A stretch of DNA of 64,000 bases from Streptomyces fumigatiscleroticus. GTDB taxonomy: Bacteria > Actinomycetota > Actinomycetes > Streptomycetales > Streptomycetaceae. A model generated the notes under the pieces. It searched no databases and was not told the DNA's origin. It worked only from the letters and a program-made list of their open reading frames with translations. The stretch covers positions 186,001 through 250,000 of the forward strand of contig NZ_BMQF01000003.1 of the NCBI RefSeq assembly GCF_014647975.1, read 5' to 3'. The translations under genes and the position numbers were made by a program. Positions 1 to 10,316 of the stretch are shown here, piece after piece; the first letter of the stretch is position 1, and every line of letters begins with the position of its first letter.

Positions 1-30
1 CGCGGCGAAGGCCCGGCAGGAAAGGGAAGG

Positions 31-57
31 GGCCCGGCCCTAGAAGCGGGCCGGGCC
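31..57 (-). terminator. Terminator hairpin after korB
   Basis: A perfect 10-bp inverted repeat (GGCCCGGCCC / GGGCCGGGCC) with a 7-nt loop lies 26 bp past the korB stop codon. There is no long T-run, as is usual in Streptomyces. It probably ends the korAB transcript. Confidence 0.7.
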
Positions 58-83
58 TCCTTGCCGTCGGTCGGCGGCCGGGT

Positions 84-1155
<1,072 letters not shown>

Positions 1156-1163
<8 letters not shown>

Positions 1164-3084
1164 CGATGGCCTCCTTGAGAGCCGTGGCGAGCTGTTCCGC
1201 CTTGAACGGCATGCCGTTCACCTGGTTGTAGGAGTGGGCGTCGACCAGGTACTTCGCCCGGATCAGGGTGGCGAGCTGGCCGAGGTTCATCTCGGGGACC
1301 ACGACCTTGTCGTACCGCTTCAGCACGGTGCCGAGGTTGGCCGGGAAGGGGTTGAGGTGCCGCAGATGGGCCTGGGCGACGGCCGTCCCGGCGGCGCGCA
1401 GCCGGCGGACCGCGGCGGTGATCGGCCCGTATGTCGATCCCCAGCCCAGGACCAGGGTGGTCGCGCCGTGGGGGTCGTCGACCTCGATGTCGGGGACGGC
1501 GATGCCGTCGATCTTCGCCTGCCGGGTGCGGACCATGAGGTCGTGGTTGGCCGGGGCGTAGGAGATGTTGCCCGTGCCGTCTTCCTTCTCGATGCCGCCG
1601 ATGCGGTGCTCCAGGCCGGGGGTGCCCGGGACCGCCCACGGGCGGGCGAGGGTGTGCGGGTCGCGCTTGTAGGGCCAGAAGACCTCGGTGCCGTCGTCCA
1701 GGGTGTGGTTGGGGCCGGAGGCGAACCGCACCCGCAGGTCGGGCAGCTCATCGAGTTCCGGGATCCGCCAGGGCTCGGAGCCGTTGGCCAGATAGCCGTC
1801 GGAGAGCAGCATCACCGGCGTGCGGTAGGTCAGCGCGATGCGGGCCGCCTCCAGGGCGGCGTCGAAGCAGTCGGTCGGGGTGCGCGGGGCGATCACCGGG
1901 ACGGGCGCCTCGCCGTTGCGGCCGTACATCGCCTGGAGCAGGTCGGCCTGCTCGGTCTTGGTGGGCAGGCCGGTGGAGGGGCCGCCGCGCTGGATGTCGA
2001 CGATCAGCAGCGGCAGCTCCAGGGAGACCGCCAGCCCGATCGTCTCGCTCTTCAGCGCCACCCCCGGGCCGGAGGTGGTGGTCACCGCCAGCGAGCCGCC
2101 GAAGGCCGCGCCCAGCGCCGCGCCGATCCCGGCGATCTCGTCCTCCGCCTGGAAGGTGCGCACCCCGAAGTTCTTGTGCCGGCTCAGCTCGTGCAGGATG
2201 TCCGAGGCCGGGGTGATCGGGTAGGAGCCCAGGAAGAGCGGCAGGTCGGCCTGGCGCGAGGCGGCGATCAGACCGTAGGCCAGGGCCAGGTTGCCGGAGA
2301 TGTTGCGGTAGATCCCCGGCGGGAACGCGCTCGCGGCCGGCGCCACCTCGTAGGAGACCGCGAAGTCCTCCGTCGTCTCGCCGAAGTTCCAGCCCGCGCG
2401 GAACGCGGCGACGTTCGCCGCGGCGATCTCCGGCTTCCTGGCGAACTTGGCCCGCAGGAACTTCTCGGTGCCCTCGGTCGGCCGGTGGTACATCCAGCTC
2501 AGCAGGCCCAGCGCGAACATGTTCTTGCTGCGCTCGGCCTCCTTGCGGGTCAGCCCGAACTCCTTCAGCGCCTCCACCGTCAGCGTCGTCAGCGGCACCG
2601 GATGCAGGTGGTAGCCGTCCAGCGAGCCGTCCTCCAGGGGGGAGGCGTCGTAGCCGACCTTCTGCATCGCCCGCTTGGTGAACTCGTCGGTGTTGACGAT
2701 GATCTCCGCGCCGCGCGGCAGATCGCCGATGTTCGCCTTCAGCGCGGCCGGGTTCATCGCCACGAGCACGTTCGGCGCGTCACCGGGCGTGAGGATGTCG
2801 TGATCGGCGAAGTGCAGCTGAAAGCTGGAGACGCCGGGCAGGGTTCCTGCCGGGGCGCGGATCTCGGCGGGGAAGTTCGGCAGCGTGGACAGGTCGTTGC
2901 CGAAGGACGCGGTCTCCGAGGTGAAACGGTCCCCGGTGAGCTGCATGCCGTCACCCGAGTCCCCCGCGAACCTGATGATCACCCGGTCGACCCGGCGGAC
3001 GTCTTTCGCCCCCACCGGTTTGCGCTGCTCTCCCACCACGGTTCCGTCGGCCTGTTCCGCTGGGCTACTGACCTGGCTGGTCAC
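1156..3084 (-). CDS. korA: 2-oxoacid (2-oxoglutarate):ferredoxin oxidoreductase, alpha (fused gamma-alpha) subunit
   Basis: This is the partner of KorB. The N-terminal gamma-type domain begins near residue 33 (RVIIRFAGDSGDGMQLTG). The alpha domain starts near residue 263 and carries YPITPASD at 288-295, the conserved pyruvate/2-oxoacid binding segment. The GTG at 3084 was chosen because AAGGAGG sits 9 nt upstream and homology begins soon after. The frame is open further upstream, but that part reads as non-homologous low-complexity peptide. The product is 642 residues. The stop overlaps the korB start by 8 bp. In Streptomyces such enzymes feed low-potential electrons into ferredoxin, which is notable given the adjacent nuo cluster lacking its NADH module. 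Confidence 0.93.
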
Positions 3085-3148
3085 TGAAGTGGACCTCCTT
3101 CGAGGCGGCTGTCCGGGGATGGCCTCCCGCAGACCCTTCCCAGGATCA

Positions 3149-3154
3149 ACCCTA
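3149..3154 (-). promoter_or_regulatory. Possible -10 element for korAB
   Basis: Read on the minus strand this is TAGGGT, matching the Streptomyces TAGRRT -10 pattern and placing a start about 60 nt upstream of korA. No convincing -35 is visible, so this is tentative. Confidence 0.3.
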
Positions 3155-3333
3155 CGTCTGTAAGGGTCGCCTTCCCTCGGCCATTCGCATGATGGACACG
3201 ACGGGGAGACGGCCCGCCGCCCTGATTCGTCATGATCGCGTTCGCCCCCCGGCGCTTTCTTGAAGACGCTCCCCGCTCGCCCTCCGGTTCTCGGGATCGA
3301 CGCCTGCCAGGAGTCTGGCACTGTGTCGAATGA

Positions 3334-4005
3334 TCAGGAATTCAGGTACGTCAGTACGGCAAGAACACGCCGGTGATCACCTTCGCTCGGGGAAAGGCCC
3401 AGCTTCAGGAAGATGTTGCTGACGTGCTTTTCGACCGCTCCGTCACTCACCACCAGCTGTTTCGCGATCGCGGAGTTCGTCCGCCCCTCGGCCATCAGCC
3501 CCAGGACCTCCCGCTCCCGCGGGGTGAGCCCCGCGAGTACGTCCTGTTTGCGGCTGCGCCCGAGCAGCTGGGCGACCACTTCCGGATCGAGCGCCGTGCC
3601 GCCCTGGGCGACGCGTACCACGGCGTCCACGAACTCACGTACCTCGGCTACCCGGTCCTTGAGCAGATAGCCGACACCGCGGCTGGAACCGGCCAGCAGT
3701 TCGGTGGCGTAACGCTCCTCCACATACTGGGACAGCACCAGCACCCCGAGCTCCGGATGCGCCTTGCGCAACTGCACCGCGGCCCGCACACCCTCGTCCG
3801 TGTGCGTCGGCGGCATCCGTACGTCCGCCACCACCACGTCCGGCAGCCCGCCCTGCGCGTCCAGCTCCGCGATGGTCTTGATCAGCGCTTCGCCGTCCCC
3901 GACACCGGCCACCACCTCGTGCCCCCGGTCGGTCAGCAGTCGGGTCAGACCCTCCCTGAGCAGTACGGAATCCTCGGCGATGACCACCCGCACCCTGTCC
4001 TCCAC
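3334..4005 (-). CDS. NarL/FixJ-family two-component response regulator
   Basis: The receiver domain occupies residues ~5-130, with the acidic pair E11/D12, phosphoacceptor D61 (VVVADVRMPP) and K116 (LLKD). A LuxR-type helix-turn-helix follows at ~159-203 (LTPREREVLGLMAEGR). The 223-residue length is normal. I chose GTG at 4005; GTG at 3993, 5 nt after GGAGG, is a good alternative that gives a product beginning VRVVIAEDS. The protein lies downstream of, and on the same strand as, two sensor kinases and is their likely partner. It sits 249 bp upstream of korA, so korAB could be a target, but this is not shown by the sequence. Confidence 0.9.
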   Translation of the reverse strand: MEDRVRVVIAEDSVLLREGLTRLLTDRGHEVVAGVGDGEALIKTIAELDAQGGLPDVVVADVRMPPTHTDEGVRAAVQLRKAHPELGVLVLSQYVEERYATELLAGSSRGVGYLLKDRVAEVREFVDAVVRVAQGGTALDPEVVAQLLGRSRKQDVLAGLTPREREVLGLMAEGRTNSAIAKQLVVSDGAVEKHVSNIFLKLGLSPSEGDHRRVLAVLTYLNS

Positions 4006-4492
4006 GATCTTCGGCCCCCCACAGCCCGGCTCCGTCCGCCCACGGCCCGCTACGGCTCCGTGATCCGTCCGCACGAACAAACAGGTCCAGCATTTCAGTA
4101 ATCCGGCGTACCGGAGCATGGTCGAGCCTGTGCGGACGGGGCAAGCCGGGGGCGAGCGGTCACCGTGGCGACCGCTCGCCCCCGTGGCGACCGCTGGTCC
4201 TCGGGGCGACTGCTGGTCCTCGGGGGCGGTTGTTGTACGGCGGGTCGTTGGGGCGGGGGATTGCCGCGGGGCGGAGAGTTGCCGTGGGGCGGGGAGCATC
4301 GGGGTGCGCCGACGCATTTGCCGCCGTGCGGCTGACCACCGCGAGGCGGGCACCCCCGCGAGGCGGTGGGGTGCCGCGCTGGGGTGAGTCGCCGCGAGGG
4401 GGTGGGTCGCTGCGGTGGGGTGGGTCACCGCTGGGCGGCGGGTCACCGAGGGGGTGGGTCACCGCGGTGATGCGCGCCCGCGGTGGGGCGGG
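4006..4492. other. Non-coding, repeat-rich spacer between response regulator and kinase genes
   Basis: No convincing gene is present in these 487 bp. The part from about 4371 to 4492 is built from degenerate copies of a GGGTCRCCGCGGGG-like unit. The part at 4148-4215 has repeats around GGTCACCG / GCGACCGCT and one strong hairpin (listed separately). Open frames here translate to low-complexity Gly/Arg/Pro and are not supported. Confidence 0.6.
4148..4183. terminator. Perfect 13-bp hairpin between kinase and regulator genes
   Basis: The arms GGGGGCGAGCGGT (4148-4160) and ACCGCTCGCCCCC (4171-4183) are perfectly complementary around a 10-nt loop. It lies downstream of the kinase gene and upstream of the regulator gene on the minus strand, so it may terminate or attenuate kinase transcription. 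No T-run follows. Confidence 0.45.
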
Positions 4493-5860
4493 TCACCGCG
4501 GGGCGGGTTCGGCGCGCCAGGGGAGTTCGGCCGTCACCCGGGTGGGGCCGCCGGGCGGGGAGTCGACGACCAGGATGCCGTCCACCGCGTCGAGGCGTCC
4601 CGCGAGGCCCGCCAGGCCCGAGCCGGCGGAGGCGTCGGCGCCGCCCACGCCGTTGTCCACGACCTGGATCATCAGCCGGTTCTCGGCCCGCCACACCTCC
4701 ACGGCCGCCCATGTCGCCCGCGAGTGCTTGCTGATGTTCTGGAGCAGCTCCGACACCGTGAAGTACGCGATGCCCTCGATCGCCGGGGCGGGCCGCTCCG
4801 TGAGGTCCACGTCCACCTGCACCGGCACGGTGCACCGGGAGGCCACCGCCGACAGCGCCGCGTCCAGCCCCCGGTCCGTCAGCACCGCCGGATGGATGCC
4901 CCGCGCCAGGTCCCGCAGCTCCTGGAGCGCCGTCTTCACCTCGCCGTGCGCCTCGTCCACCATCCGCGCCGCGGCCTGCGGATCCTCCCGCAGCTTCTCC
5001 TTCGCCAGCCCCAGGTCCATGGCGAGGTTGACCAGGCGGGCCTGTGCCCCGTCGTGCAGGTCGCGTTCGATGCGCCGCAGATCGGCCGCGGCGGTGTCGA
5101 CGACGACCCCCCGGCCCGACTCCAGCTCCACCACCCGCGTCGCCAGCGGCGACGGGCCGAGCAGCCCGTGCACCAGCAGCCGGTCCACCGTCGTCAGCGC
5201 CCGCACGATCCACGGCGTGACCAGCACGATCGACAGTCCCACCAGCGCCGTCACGCTGATCTCGAAGGCGTTGTCCAGGTAGACCCCGTGACGGCCGTCG
5301 CCGTACAGCTGGATCCCGTCCTGGCCGGCGTACATCGGGAAGGCCCAGAACCACAGCGGATACGTCAGCATCGCCCAGCCGCACACCCACACGCTCACGG
5401 CGACGGCGAAGGAGAACACCGCCCACGGCAGATGCAGCACCGCGTACAGCAGGGCCCGCCACGACGTGCCGCTCTTGAGGACGGCGCCGATCCACGCCAT
5501 CATGCCCTGCCGCTTCATGCGCAGCGGTTCCGGCGCGGAGACCTCCAGGCCCAGCAGCCCGCGCGCCCGCGCCCGCTCCAGCGCCCCCAGCCCCCGGCAC
5601 CCCGCGAGCGCCGCCGCCAGCACCGGGATGCCGAGGAACGTCACCAGCAGGCCCGCCCCCAGCGACACCATCGTGACGGCGTAGGTGAACATCAGGATGC
5701 TGACCGGCAGGCTCAGCAGTACGTAACCGAACTCCCGCCAGCTGCGCCCCTCGAACGGCGCCCGCAGCCCCGCGGGCAGCCGGTGCCGTCGTTCACCGGC
5801 GCCCGCCGAGAAAGCGGACCCGCTGTCGAGCCCGTAACCCTGTCCGTACTCCGTGGCCAT
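4493..5860 (-). CDS. Membrane sensor histidine kinase (HisKA_3 type), paralogue 2
   Basis: The 455-residue protein has hydrophobic segments at about 44-90, 134-176 and 202-221, which form a membrane sensor region. The HisKA_3 dimerisation box follows with phosphoacceptor H269 (RIERDLHDGAQARL). The C-terminal ATPase domain contains the DNGVGG and GLAGLAGR G-boxes. ATG at 5860 has AAGGA about 9 nt upstream. It is paralogous to the next kinase upstream and shares a 98-bp stretch identical in DNA with it. It belongs to the family that partners NarL regulators; the nearest candidate is the downstream regulator gene. Its signal is unknown. Confidence 0.88.
   Translation of the reverse strand: MATEYGQGYGLDSGSAFSAGAGERRHRLPAGLRAPFEGRSWREFGYVLLSLPVSILMFTYAVTMVSLGAGLLVTFLGIPVLAAALAGCRGLGALERARARGLLGLEVSAPEPLRMKRQGMMAWIGAVLKSGTSWRALLYAVLHLPWAVFSFAVAVSVWVCGWAMLTYPLWFWAFPMYAGQDGIQLYGDGRHGVYLDNAFEISVTALVGLSIVLVTPWIVRALTTVDRLLVHGLLGPSPLATRVVELESGRGVVVDTAAADLRRIERDLHDGAQARLVNLAMDLGLAKEKLREDPQAAARMVDEAHGEVKTALQELRDLARGIHPAVLTDRGLDAALSAVASRCTVPVQVDVDLTERPAPAIEGIAYFTVSELLQNISKHSRATWAAVEVWRAENRLMIQVVDNGVGGADASAGSGLAGLAGRLDAVDGILVVDSPPGGPTRVTAELPWRAEPAPR
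5017..5114 (-). repeat. 98-bp segment identical to 6555-6652 (kinase H-box)
   Basis: The DNA for the segment ending in the HDGAQARLVNLAM box is base-for-base identical to the corresponding part of the neighbouring kinase, while flanking sequence diverges. This points to gene conversion between the tandem paralogues. Confidence 0.8.
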
Positions 5861-6006
5861 CGGCGTCGTCCTTGTCCTCGTCCTCGTCGTCCTGTTCCGC
5901 AGCCGTGCTGTCGCTGTCGTATCTCCAGCCTGCTCGGGCGGGGGGCGGCGGACCATGGAGTCCGTCGGCGTCTTGGAGCGGGGGTTTTCCCCACCCCGGG
6001 AGGCGT

Positions 6007-7410
6007 CTACTTCCTGGGTTTTCCGGCGGAGTCGACGGCACGGTCGCGCCACGGCAGTTCGGCCGTGACGGTCGTCGGGCCGCCCGGCGGCGAGTTCACG
6101 ACGAACAGGCCGTCGACGGCGCCCAGCCGGTCGGCGAGCCCCTTCATCCCCGTACCGCCGTCCAGGCTCGCGCCCCCGCGGCCGTCGTCGGACACCTGGA
6201 GGAACAGCCGGTCGTCCGTCCGCCAGACCTCCACGGAGGCCGTCTTCGCCCCGCTGTGCTTGCTGACGTTCTGCAACAGCTCCGAGACGGTGAAGTAGGC
6301 GATGCCCTCGATGGCCGCGGCCGGCCTCGCCTCCAGGTCGACCGTCACCCGCACCGGCACGGTGCAGCGCGAGGCGACCGACGACAGCGCCGCGTCCAGG
6401 CCGCGGTCGGTGAGCACGGCGGGATGGATGCCGCGGGCCAGATCGCGCAGCTCCTGCAACGCGAGCTTCACCTCGCCGTGCGCCTCCTCCACCATGGCCG
6501 CGACATGCTCGTCGGCCTGGCCCTCCAGCAGCTTCTCCTTCGCCAGGCCCAGCCCCATGGCGAGGTTGACCAGGCGGGCCTGTGCCCCGTCGTGCAGGTC
6601 GCGTTCGATGCGCCGCAGATCGGCCGCGGCGGTGTCGACGACGACCCCCCGGTCGGACTCCAGTTCGGCGATGCGCCGTTCCAGCTCGTCGGAGGGCGAC
6701 AGCAGCCCGCGCACCATCGCCCGGTCGGCGTTGGCCAGCCCCCGCGCGATGAACGGCAGCACCGGCCACAGCACGAACAGTGAGGTCAGCGTGATGGTGA
6801 AGGTGAGGATGCCCCAGGGCAGCCGGATGAAGTCGTACAGGACCGTGCGCCAGCCCACCGGATCCTTCAGCGCCATCCACAATCGCGGGACGAACCCGCC
6901 GGCGGTCCGCAGCGGCAGCCGGCTCGGCTCGTCCACCCGCACCCCGAGCAGGGCCCGGGCCCGCGCCCGCTCCAGCCGGCCCATCAGCCGCGCGCCCATC
7001 AGTCCCGCGGCCAGCAGCGGGAATCCGATCACCGTGACCGTCAGCCAGGCGCCGGTGAACAGCACCGTCATGACGTAGATGAACCCGAACAGCGCAACCG
7101 GCAGGTTCGCGAGGAGATGGACGATCTCCCTCCAGGTGTGCCGGTCGTAGGCGAAGCGGGGCGGCGGGGGACGCTCACCGTCCGCCTGCCGGACGGGCGG
7201 CGGCGCGGAGGGCGCGGGGACGTTTCCGGGGATGCCCGGGGCGGTGCCGCGAGGAGGTTCTCGGGTGGGGGCCGGCCCGGCGTCCTCGGTCGGCGTCGGG
7301 AGGGCGGCGGGATCCGCCGGGTCACCCGGGAAGACGTCCGCGGTGTTACCCGGCAGGACGTCCGGGAAGACGTCCGGCGTGCGTCCCGGCGTCGAGAGGG
7401 GTTCGGTCAT
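6007..7410 (-). CDS. Membrane sensor histidine kinase (HisKA_3 type), paralogue 1
   Basis: The 467-residue protein has a Pro/Asp-rich cytoplasmic N-terminus of ~85 residues. Hydrophobic segments lie near 100-140 and 190-222. The H-box is at H273 (RIERDLHDGAQARL), followed by a HATPase domain with DDGRGG and GMKGLADR. No clear Shine-Dalgarno precedes ATG 7410, so the message may be leaderless. It is the tandem paralogue of the kinase at 4493-5860, 146 bp away, and is transcribed divergently from nuoA. Two kinases and one regulator suggest a three-component arrangement. Confidence 0.88.
   Translation of the reverse strand: MTEPLSTPGRTPDVFPDVLPGNTADVFPGDPADPAALPTPTEDAGPAPTREPPRGTAPGIPGNVPAPSAPPPVRQADGERPPPPRFAYDRHTWREIVHLLANLPVALFGFIYVMTVLFTGAWLTVTVIGFPLLAAGLMGARLMGRLERARARALLGVRVDEPSRLPLRTAGGFVPRLWMALKDPVGWRTVLYDFIRLPWGILTFTITLTSLFVLWPVLPFIARGLANADRAMVRGLLSPSDELERRIAELESDRGVVVDTAAADLRRIERDLHDGAQARLVNLAMGLGLAKEKLLEGQADEHVAAMVEEAHGEVKLALQELRDLARGIHPAVLTDRGLDAALSSVASRCTVPVRVTVDLEARPAAAIEGIAYFTVSELLQNVSKHSGAKTASVEVWRTDDRLFLQVSDDGRGGASLDGGTGMKGLADRLGAVDGLFVVNSPPGGPTTVTAELPWRDRAVDSAGKPRK
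6555..6652 (-). repeat. 98-bp segment identical to 5017-5114
   Basis: This is the second copy of the identical H-box-coding DNA shared by the two kinase genes. Confidence 0.8.
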
Positions 7411-7506
7411 ACGGGTTAGCGTGCCGCGCCGGGCGGCGCCGCGCCATGAGGTCGGCTGCCGCCCCGCACGGGGGAAAACCCCACCCTCGGCATCCCGAGG
7501 CGTGAC

Positions 7507-7541
7507 GGCCTGCTTACCGTCTCTTTAGCAGGCCCTAGACT
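7507..7541 (+). promoter_or_regulatory. Putative nuo operon promoter with dyad symmetry
   Basis: TTACCG (7514-7519), a 16-bp spacer and TAGACT (7536-7541) form a plausible promoter about 130 bp upstream of nuoA. The spacer is framed by a perfect 7-bp dyad, GGCCTGC (7507-7513) / GCAGGCC (7528-7534), which could be an operator. This is the only good candidate in the 259-bp region divergent from the kinase gene. Confidence 0.4.
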
Positions 7542-7577
7542 CCCGTGCGTACAGATCGTCGAACAGCGGTGTTCACC

Positions 7578-7649
7578 AGGTCACGGGTCATACAGGTCAT
7601 TCAGGCCTTACGGACCATACGGGTTATGCAGGTCATACAGGTCACGAGG
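7578..7649 (+). repeat. Iterated GGTCAT/GGTCAC motifs in the nuoA leader
   Basis: GGTCA-type hexamers recur at 7578, 7586, 7595, 7631 and 7640. The 14-mer GGTCATACAGGTCA occurs twice (7586-7599 and 7631-7644). They sit just upstream of the nuoA start and may be regulator binding repeats or simple tandem expansion. Confidence 0.5.
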
Positions 7650-7669
7650 TCAGGGAGCGAGGGACGGAC

Positions 7670-8089
7670 GTGCGGGAACCGACCGCCGTCGATACGGCCG
7701 TCTTCGATACGACTGTCGCGGCGGACTACTTCCAGTCCTACTCGGTCGTCGGACTGCTCGCCGTCGTCGGCGTGCTCTTCGTCGCCGTCGCCTTCGGAGC
7801 CGGGCGTCTGCTGCGGCCCGTCGTCCCCACCCCGGAGAAACTGCTGACGTACGAGTGCGGCGTCGATCCCGTCGGCGAGGGCTGGGCCCACACCCAGGTC
7901 CGCTACTACGTCTACGCGTTCCTCTACGTGATCTTCGCCGTCGACTCGATCTTCCTCTTCCCCTGGGCGACGGTCTTCGCCGACCCCGGTTACGGCGCGA
8001 CGACCCTCGTCGAGATGTTCATCTTCCTCGGCTTCCTGGCCGTGGGCCTGCTGTACGCATACAAGAAGGGCGTTCTGGCATGGACGTGA
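7670..8089 (+). CDS. nuoA: NADH-quinone oxidoreductase subunit A (second nuo cluster)
   Basis: This is a small membrane-arm subunit of complex I (139 residues, three hydrophobic helices near 27-48, 85-107 and 115-135). The family core [12 protein letters not shown] and the [15 protein letters not shown] helix are present. The GTG at 7670 has GAGGGA upstream. The end overlaps nuoB by 10 bp. It is the first gene of a ten-gene operon nuoABCHIJKLMN. Confidence 0.93.
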   Translation: MREPTAVDTAVFDTTVAADYFQSYSVVGLLAVVGVLFVAVAFGAGRLLRPVVPTPEKLLTYECGVDPVGEGWAHTQVRYYVYAFLYVIFAVDSIFLFPWATVFADPGYGATTLVEMFIFLGFLAVGLLYAYKKGVLAWT

Positions 8090-8739
8090 CGCCAGACACC
8101 GACGGGCGGCGCGAGGGGCGGCAGGAGGGACAGCAGGACGGGCAGTCCGTTCTCCTCCCGGAGCCCAAGAGGCTCGGCGCGCTGGCGCGCCTGGCTCCCG
8201 AACCGATGAAGGTCGTCCTCAACTGGGGCCGCCGCTACTCCCTCTGGGTCTTCAACTTCGGCCTCGCCTGCTGCGCGATCGAGTTCATCGCCGCGTCGAT
8301 GGCCCGCCACGACTTCATCCGCCTCGGCGTCATCCCGTTCGCGCCGGGTCCGCGCCAGGCCGACCTGATGGTGGTCTCCGGCACGGTGACGGACAAGATG
8401 GCGCCGGCCGTCAAGCGCCTGTACGAGCAGATGCCGGAGCCGAAGTACGTCATCTCCTTCGGCGCGTGCAGCAACTGCGGCGGCCCTTACTGGGACTCGT
8501 ACTCCGTCACCAAGGGCGTCGACCAGATCATCCCGGTCGACGTCTACGTGCCCGGCTGCCCGCCGCGCCCCGAGGCGCTGCTCCAGGGGATCCTCAAGCT
8601 CCAGGAGAAGATCGCCAGGGAGTCGCTGGGGGAGCGGTACGGATCCGGCACGCCGCGCCCGTCGACGGCCGCCCTGCGGAGCGGGCTGGTCAAGCCGCCG
8701 GCCACGTCCTCCGCCCCGGCACCGGAGGAGAACCGATGA
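8080..8739 (+). CDS. nuoB: NADH-quinone oxidoreductase subunit B (N2 cluster subunit)
   Basis: This Q-module subunit holds the terminal 4Fe-4S cluster N2. The ligands are visible as C64/C65 (the CC pair), C130 (GACSNCGG) and C160 (VPGCPPRPE), so it should be redox active. The product is 219 residues. The N-terminus has a Gln/Gly-rich stretch. The start overlaps nuoA by 10 bp and the stop overlaps the nuoC ATG by 4 bp. Confidence 0.94.
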   Translation: MDVTPDTDGRREGRQEGQQDGQSVLLPEPKRLGALARLAPEPMKVVLNWGRRYSLWVFNFGLACCAIEFIAASMARHDFIRLGVIPFAPGPRQADLMVVSGTVTDKMAPAVKRLYEQMPEPKYVISFGACSNCGGPYWDSYSVTKGVDQIIPVDVYVPGCPPRPEALLQGILKLQEKIARESLGERYGSGTPRPSTAALRSGLVKPPATSSAPAPEENR

Positions 8740-10316
8740 CCGCGGCCGGCTGGCTGCCCGCCGGCACCGAGGAACTCTTCGGCCCCCAGGCCACGGCCGA
8801 GGAGTCCTACGAGGTCCTGACCGTCGACGTCCCGCCGGCCGACTGGATCTCCGCCCTGGAAACCGCCCGCGACCGGCTGGGCTGCACCTACTTCGACTGG
8901 CTGAGCGCGGTCGACGAACCCGGCACGGGTTTCCGCGTGGCCGCGCACGTCGTCGCCCTCTCCCCGGTACGGCGGCTGCTGCTGCGCACGACCGTCCCGC
9001 ACGACGCCCCCGCCCTGCCCTCCGCGGTCGGGGTCTACGCGGGCGCCGCCTGGCACGAGCGCGAGACCCACGAGATGTTCGGTGTCCTCTTCGAGGGCCA
9101 CCCGGCACTCGGCCATCTCCTCCTGCCGGAGAGCTTCGAGGGCCACCCGCTGCGCAAGGACTTCGTCCTCGCGGCCCGCGTCGCCAAGGCCTGGCCGGGA
9201 GCGAAGGAGCCGGGCGAGTCCGACCACGGCGGCCCCAGGCGCCGCCAGATGCTGCCCCCGGGCGTCCCCGACCCCAACGAGTGGGGACCCCTGAAGGGCC
9301 AGCTGCCCCCTGCCCCTTCCCGCCCCGCCCGCGGCGCCGCCCGCACCGCCGGGGAACGCCCGGCCCGCCGCACCCGCACAGCGGCCCAGGGCTCGGCAAG
9401 CCAGACACCCCCGACTTCACCGGCCTCATCAGTTTCCCCGGCTTCCCCGGCTTCCCCGGCTTCCCCGGCCGCACCGTCGGTCCGTCGTGCCCGGAGTGCG
9501 AGCGAGGGCTCGGCGAGCCAGCGGGCGGGGGCGGAGAGCGGGGTCGCGGAGACGCCGGCTCGCCCCGGCGGTCAGACGCCGTCGACTTCACCGGCCTCAT
9601 CAGAGTCCCCGGCTTCCCCGGCTTCTCCGGCCGCACCGTCAGGCCGTCGTGCCCGGAGTGCGAGCGAGGGCTCGGCGTCTCAGCGCGCGGCCGCGGGCGG
9701 CCCGGCCGGTCCTCGCCGGGCGCGCAGTGCCTCGGAGGGGTCCGCGAGCCAGCGGGCCGCGTCGGGCACTCCGGCGCCGGAGAACGGGGACGCGGACACC
9801 GCGGCCCCCGGGGCCGGAGACGCCGCGGTTCGGGAGAGGGCTCCCAAGCCCCCCACCGCTCCGCGCAGCCCCGACGCCCCGTGGCACCACGCCCGCCCGA
9901 CCTTCGAGCCCCCGGAAGCCGATCCGTCTTCCGCCCCGGACTCGGCCCCGGAATCAGCCCCGGACTCGGCCCCGGAATCAGCCCTGGACTCAGCCCCGGA
10001 ATCAGCCCTGGACTCGGCCCCGGAATCAGCCCTGGACTCGGCCCCGACCCCGGGCCCTGCCTCTGGGCCGGCGCAGGAACCCGTGCACAGGGCTCAGGCA
10101 CCCTCCGCCGACCCCGAGCACCCCGCTGACGGCCACAAGCACACCGAACGCGCCACTGGTCACAAGCACCTCGAACGCCCCGCTGACCCTGAGCACCCTG
10201 AGCACCCCGAACGTCCCGGAGACTCCGAACCCTCCAAAGCCTCCGAGCCGTCCGAACCCCCCGAGGGCTCCGAAGGCTCCGAAGATCCCGAACCCCCCGC
10301 AGGAGGCCCGCAGTGA
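8736..10316 (+). CDS. nuoC: NADH-quinone oxidoreductase subunit C with very long low-complexity tail
   Basis: Residues ~35-150 form the NuoC (30-kDa) domain, including the signature [12 protein letters not shown] at 106-117. From about residue 195 to 526 the protein becomes Ala/Ser/Pro/Glu-rich repeat sequence: three copies of [15 protein letters not shown], a run of SPASPASP units, and an 8-residue [12 protein letters not shown] repeat, ending in Glu/Pro/Ser-rich tail. NuoC alone is normally ~200-250 residues, and nothing in the tail resembles NuoD. The tail is real coding because the frame runs to the GTGA overlap with nuoH. Confidence 0.88.
   Translation: MTAAGWLPAGTEELFGPQATAEESYEVLTVDVPPADWISALETARDRLGCTYFDWLSAVDEPGTGFRVAAHVVALSPVRRLLLRTTVPHDAPALPSAVGVYAGAAWHERETHEMFGVLFEGHPALGHLLLPESFEGHPLRKDFVLAARVAKAWPGAKEPGESDHGGPRRRQMLPPGVPDPNEWGPLKGQLPPAPSRPARGAARTAGERPARRTRTAAQGSASQTPPTSPASSVSPASPASPASPAAPSVRRARSASEGSASQRAGAESGVAETPARPGGQTPSTSPASSESPASPASPAAPSGRRARSASEGSASQRAAAGGPAGPRRARSASEGSASQRAASGTPAPENGDADTAAPGAGDAAVRERAPKPPTAPRSPDAPWHHARPTFEPPEADPSSAPDSAPESAPDSAPESALDSAPESALDSAPESALDSAPTPGPASGPAQEPVHRAQAPSADPEHPADGHKHTERATGHKHLERPADPEHPEHPERPGDSEPSKASEPSEPPEGSEGSEDPEPPAGGPQ

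Noticed and set aside
3085..3321. Longer KorA N-terminus
   Set aside because: The frame is open, but the extra 79 residues have no homology and the GTG at 3084 has an ideal ribosome binding site.
9320..10316. A NuoCD fusion or hidden NuoD in the NuoC tail
   Set aside because: The tail is Ala/Ser/Pro/Glu repeat sequence with none of the NuoD core motifs, and nuoH follows with a 4-bp overlap.
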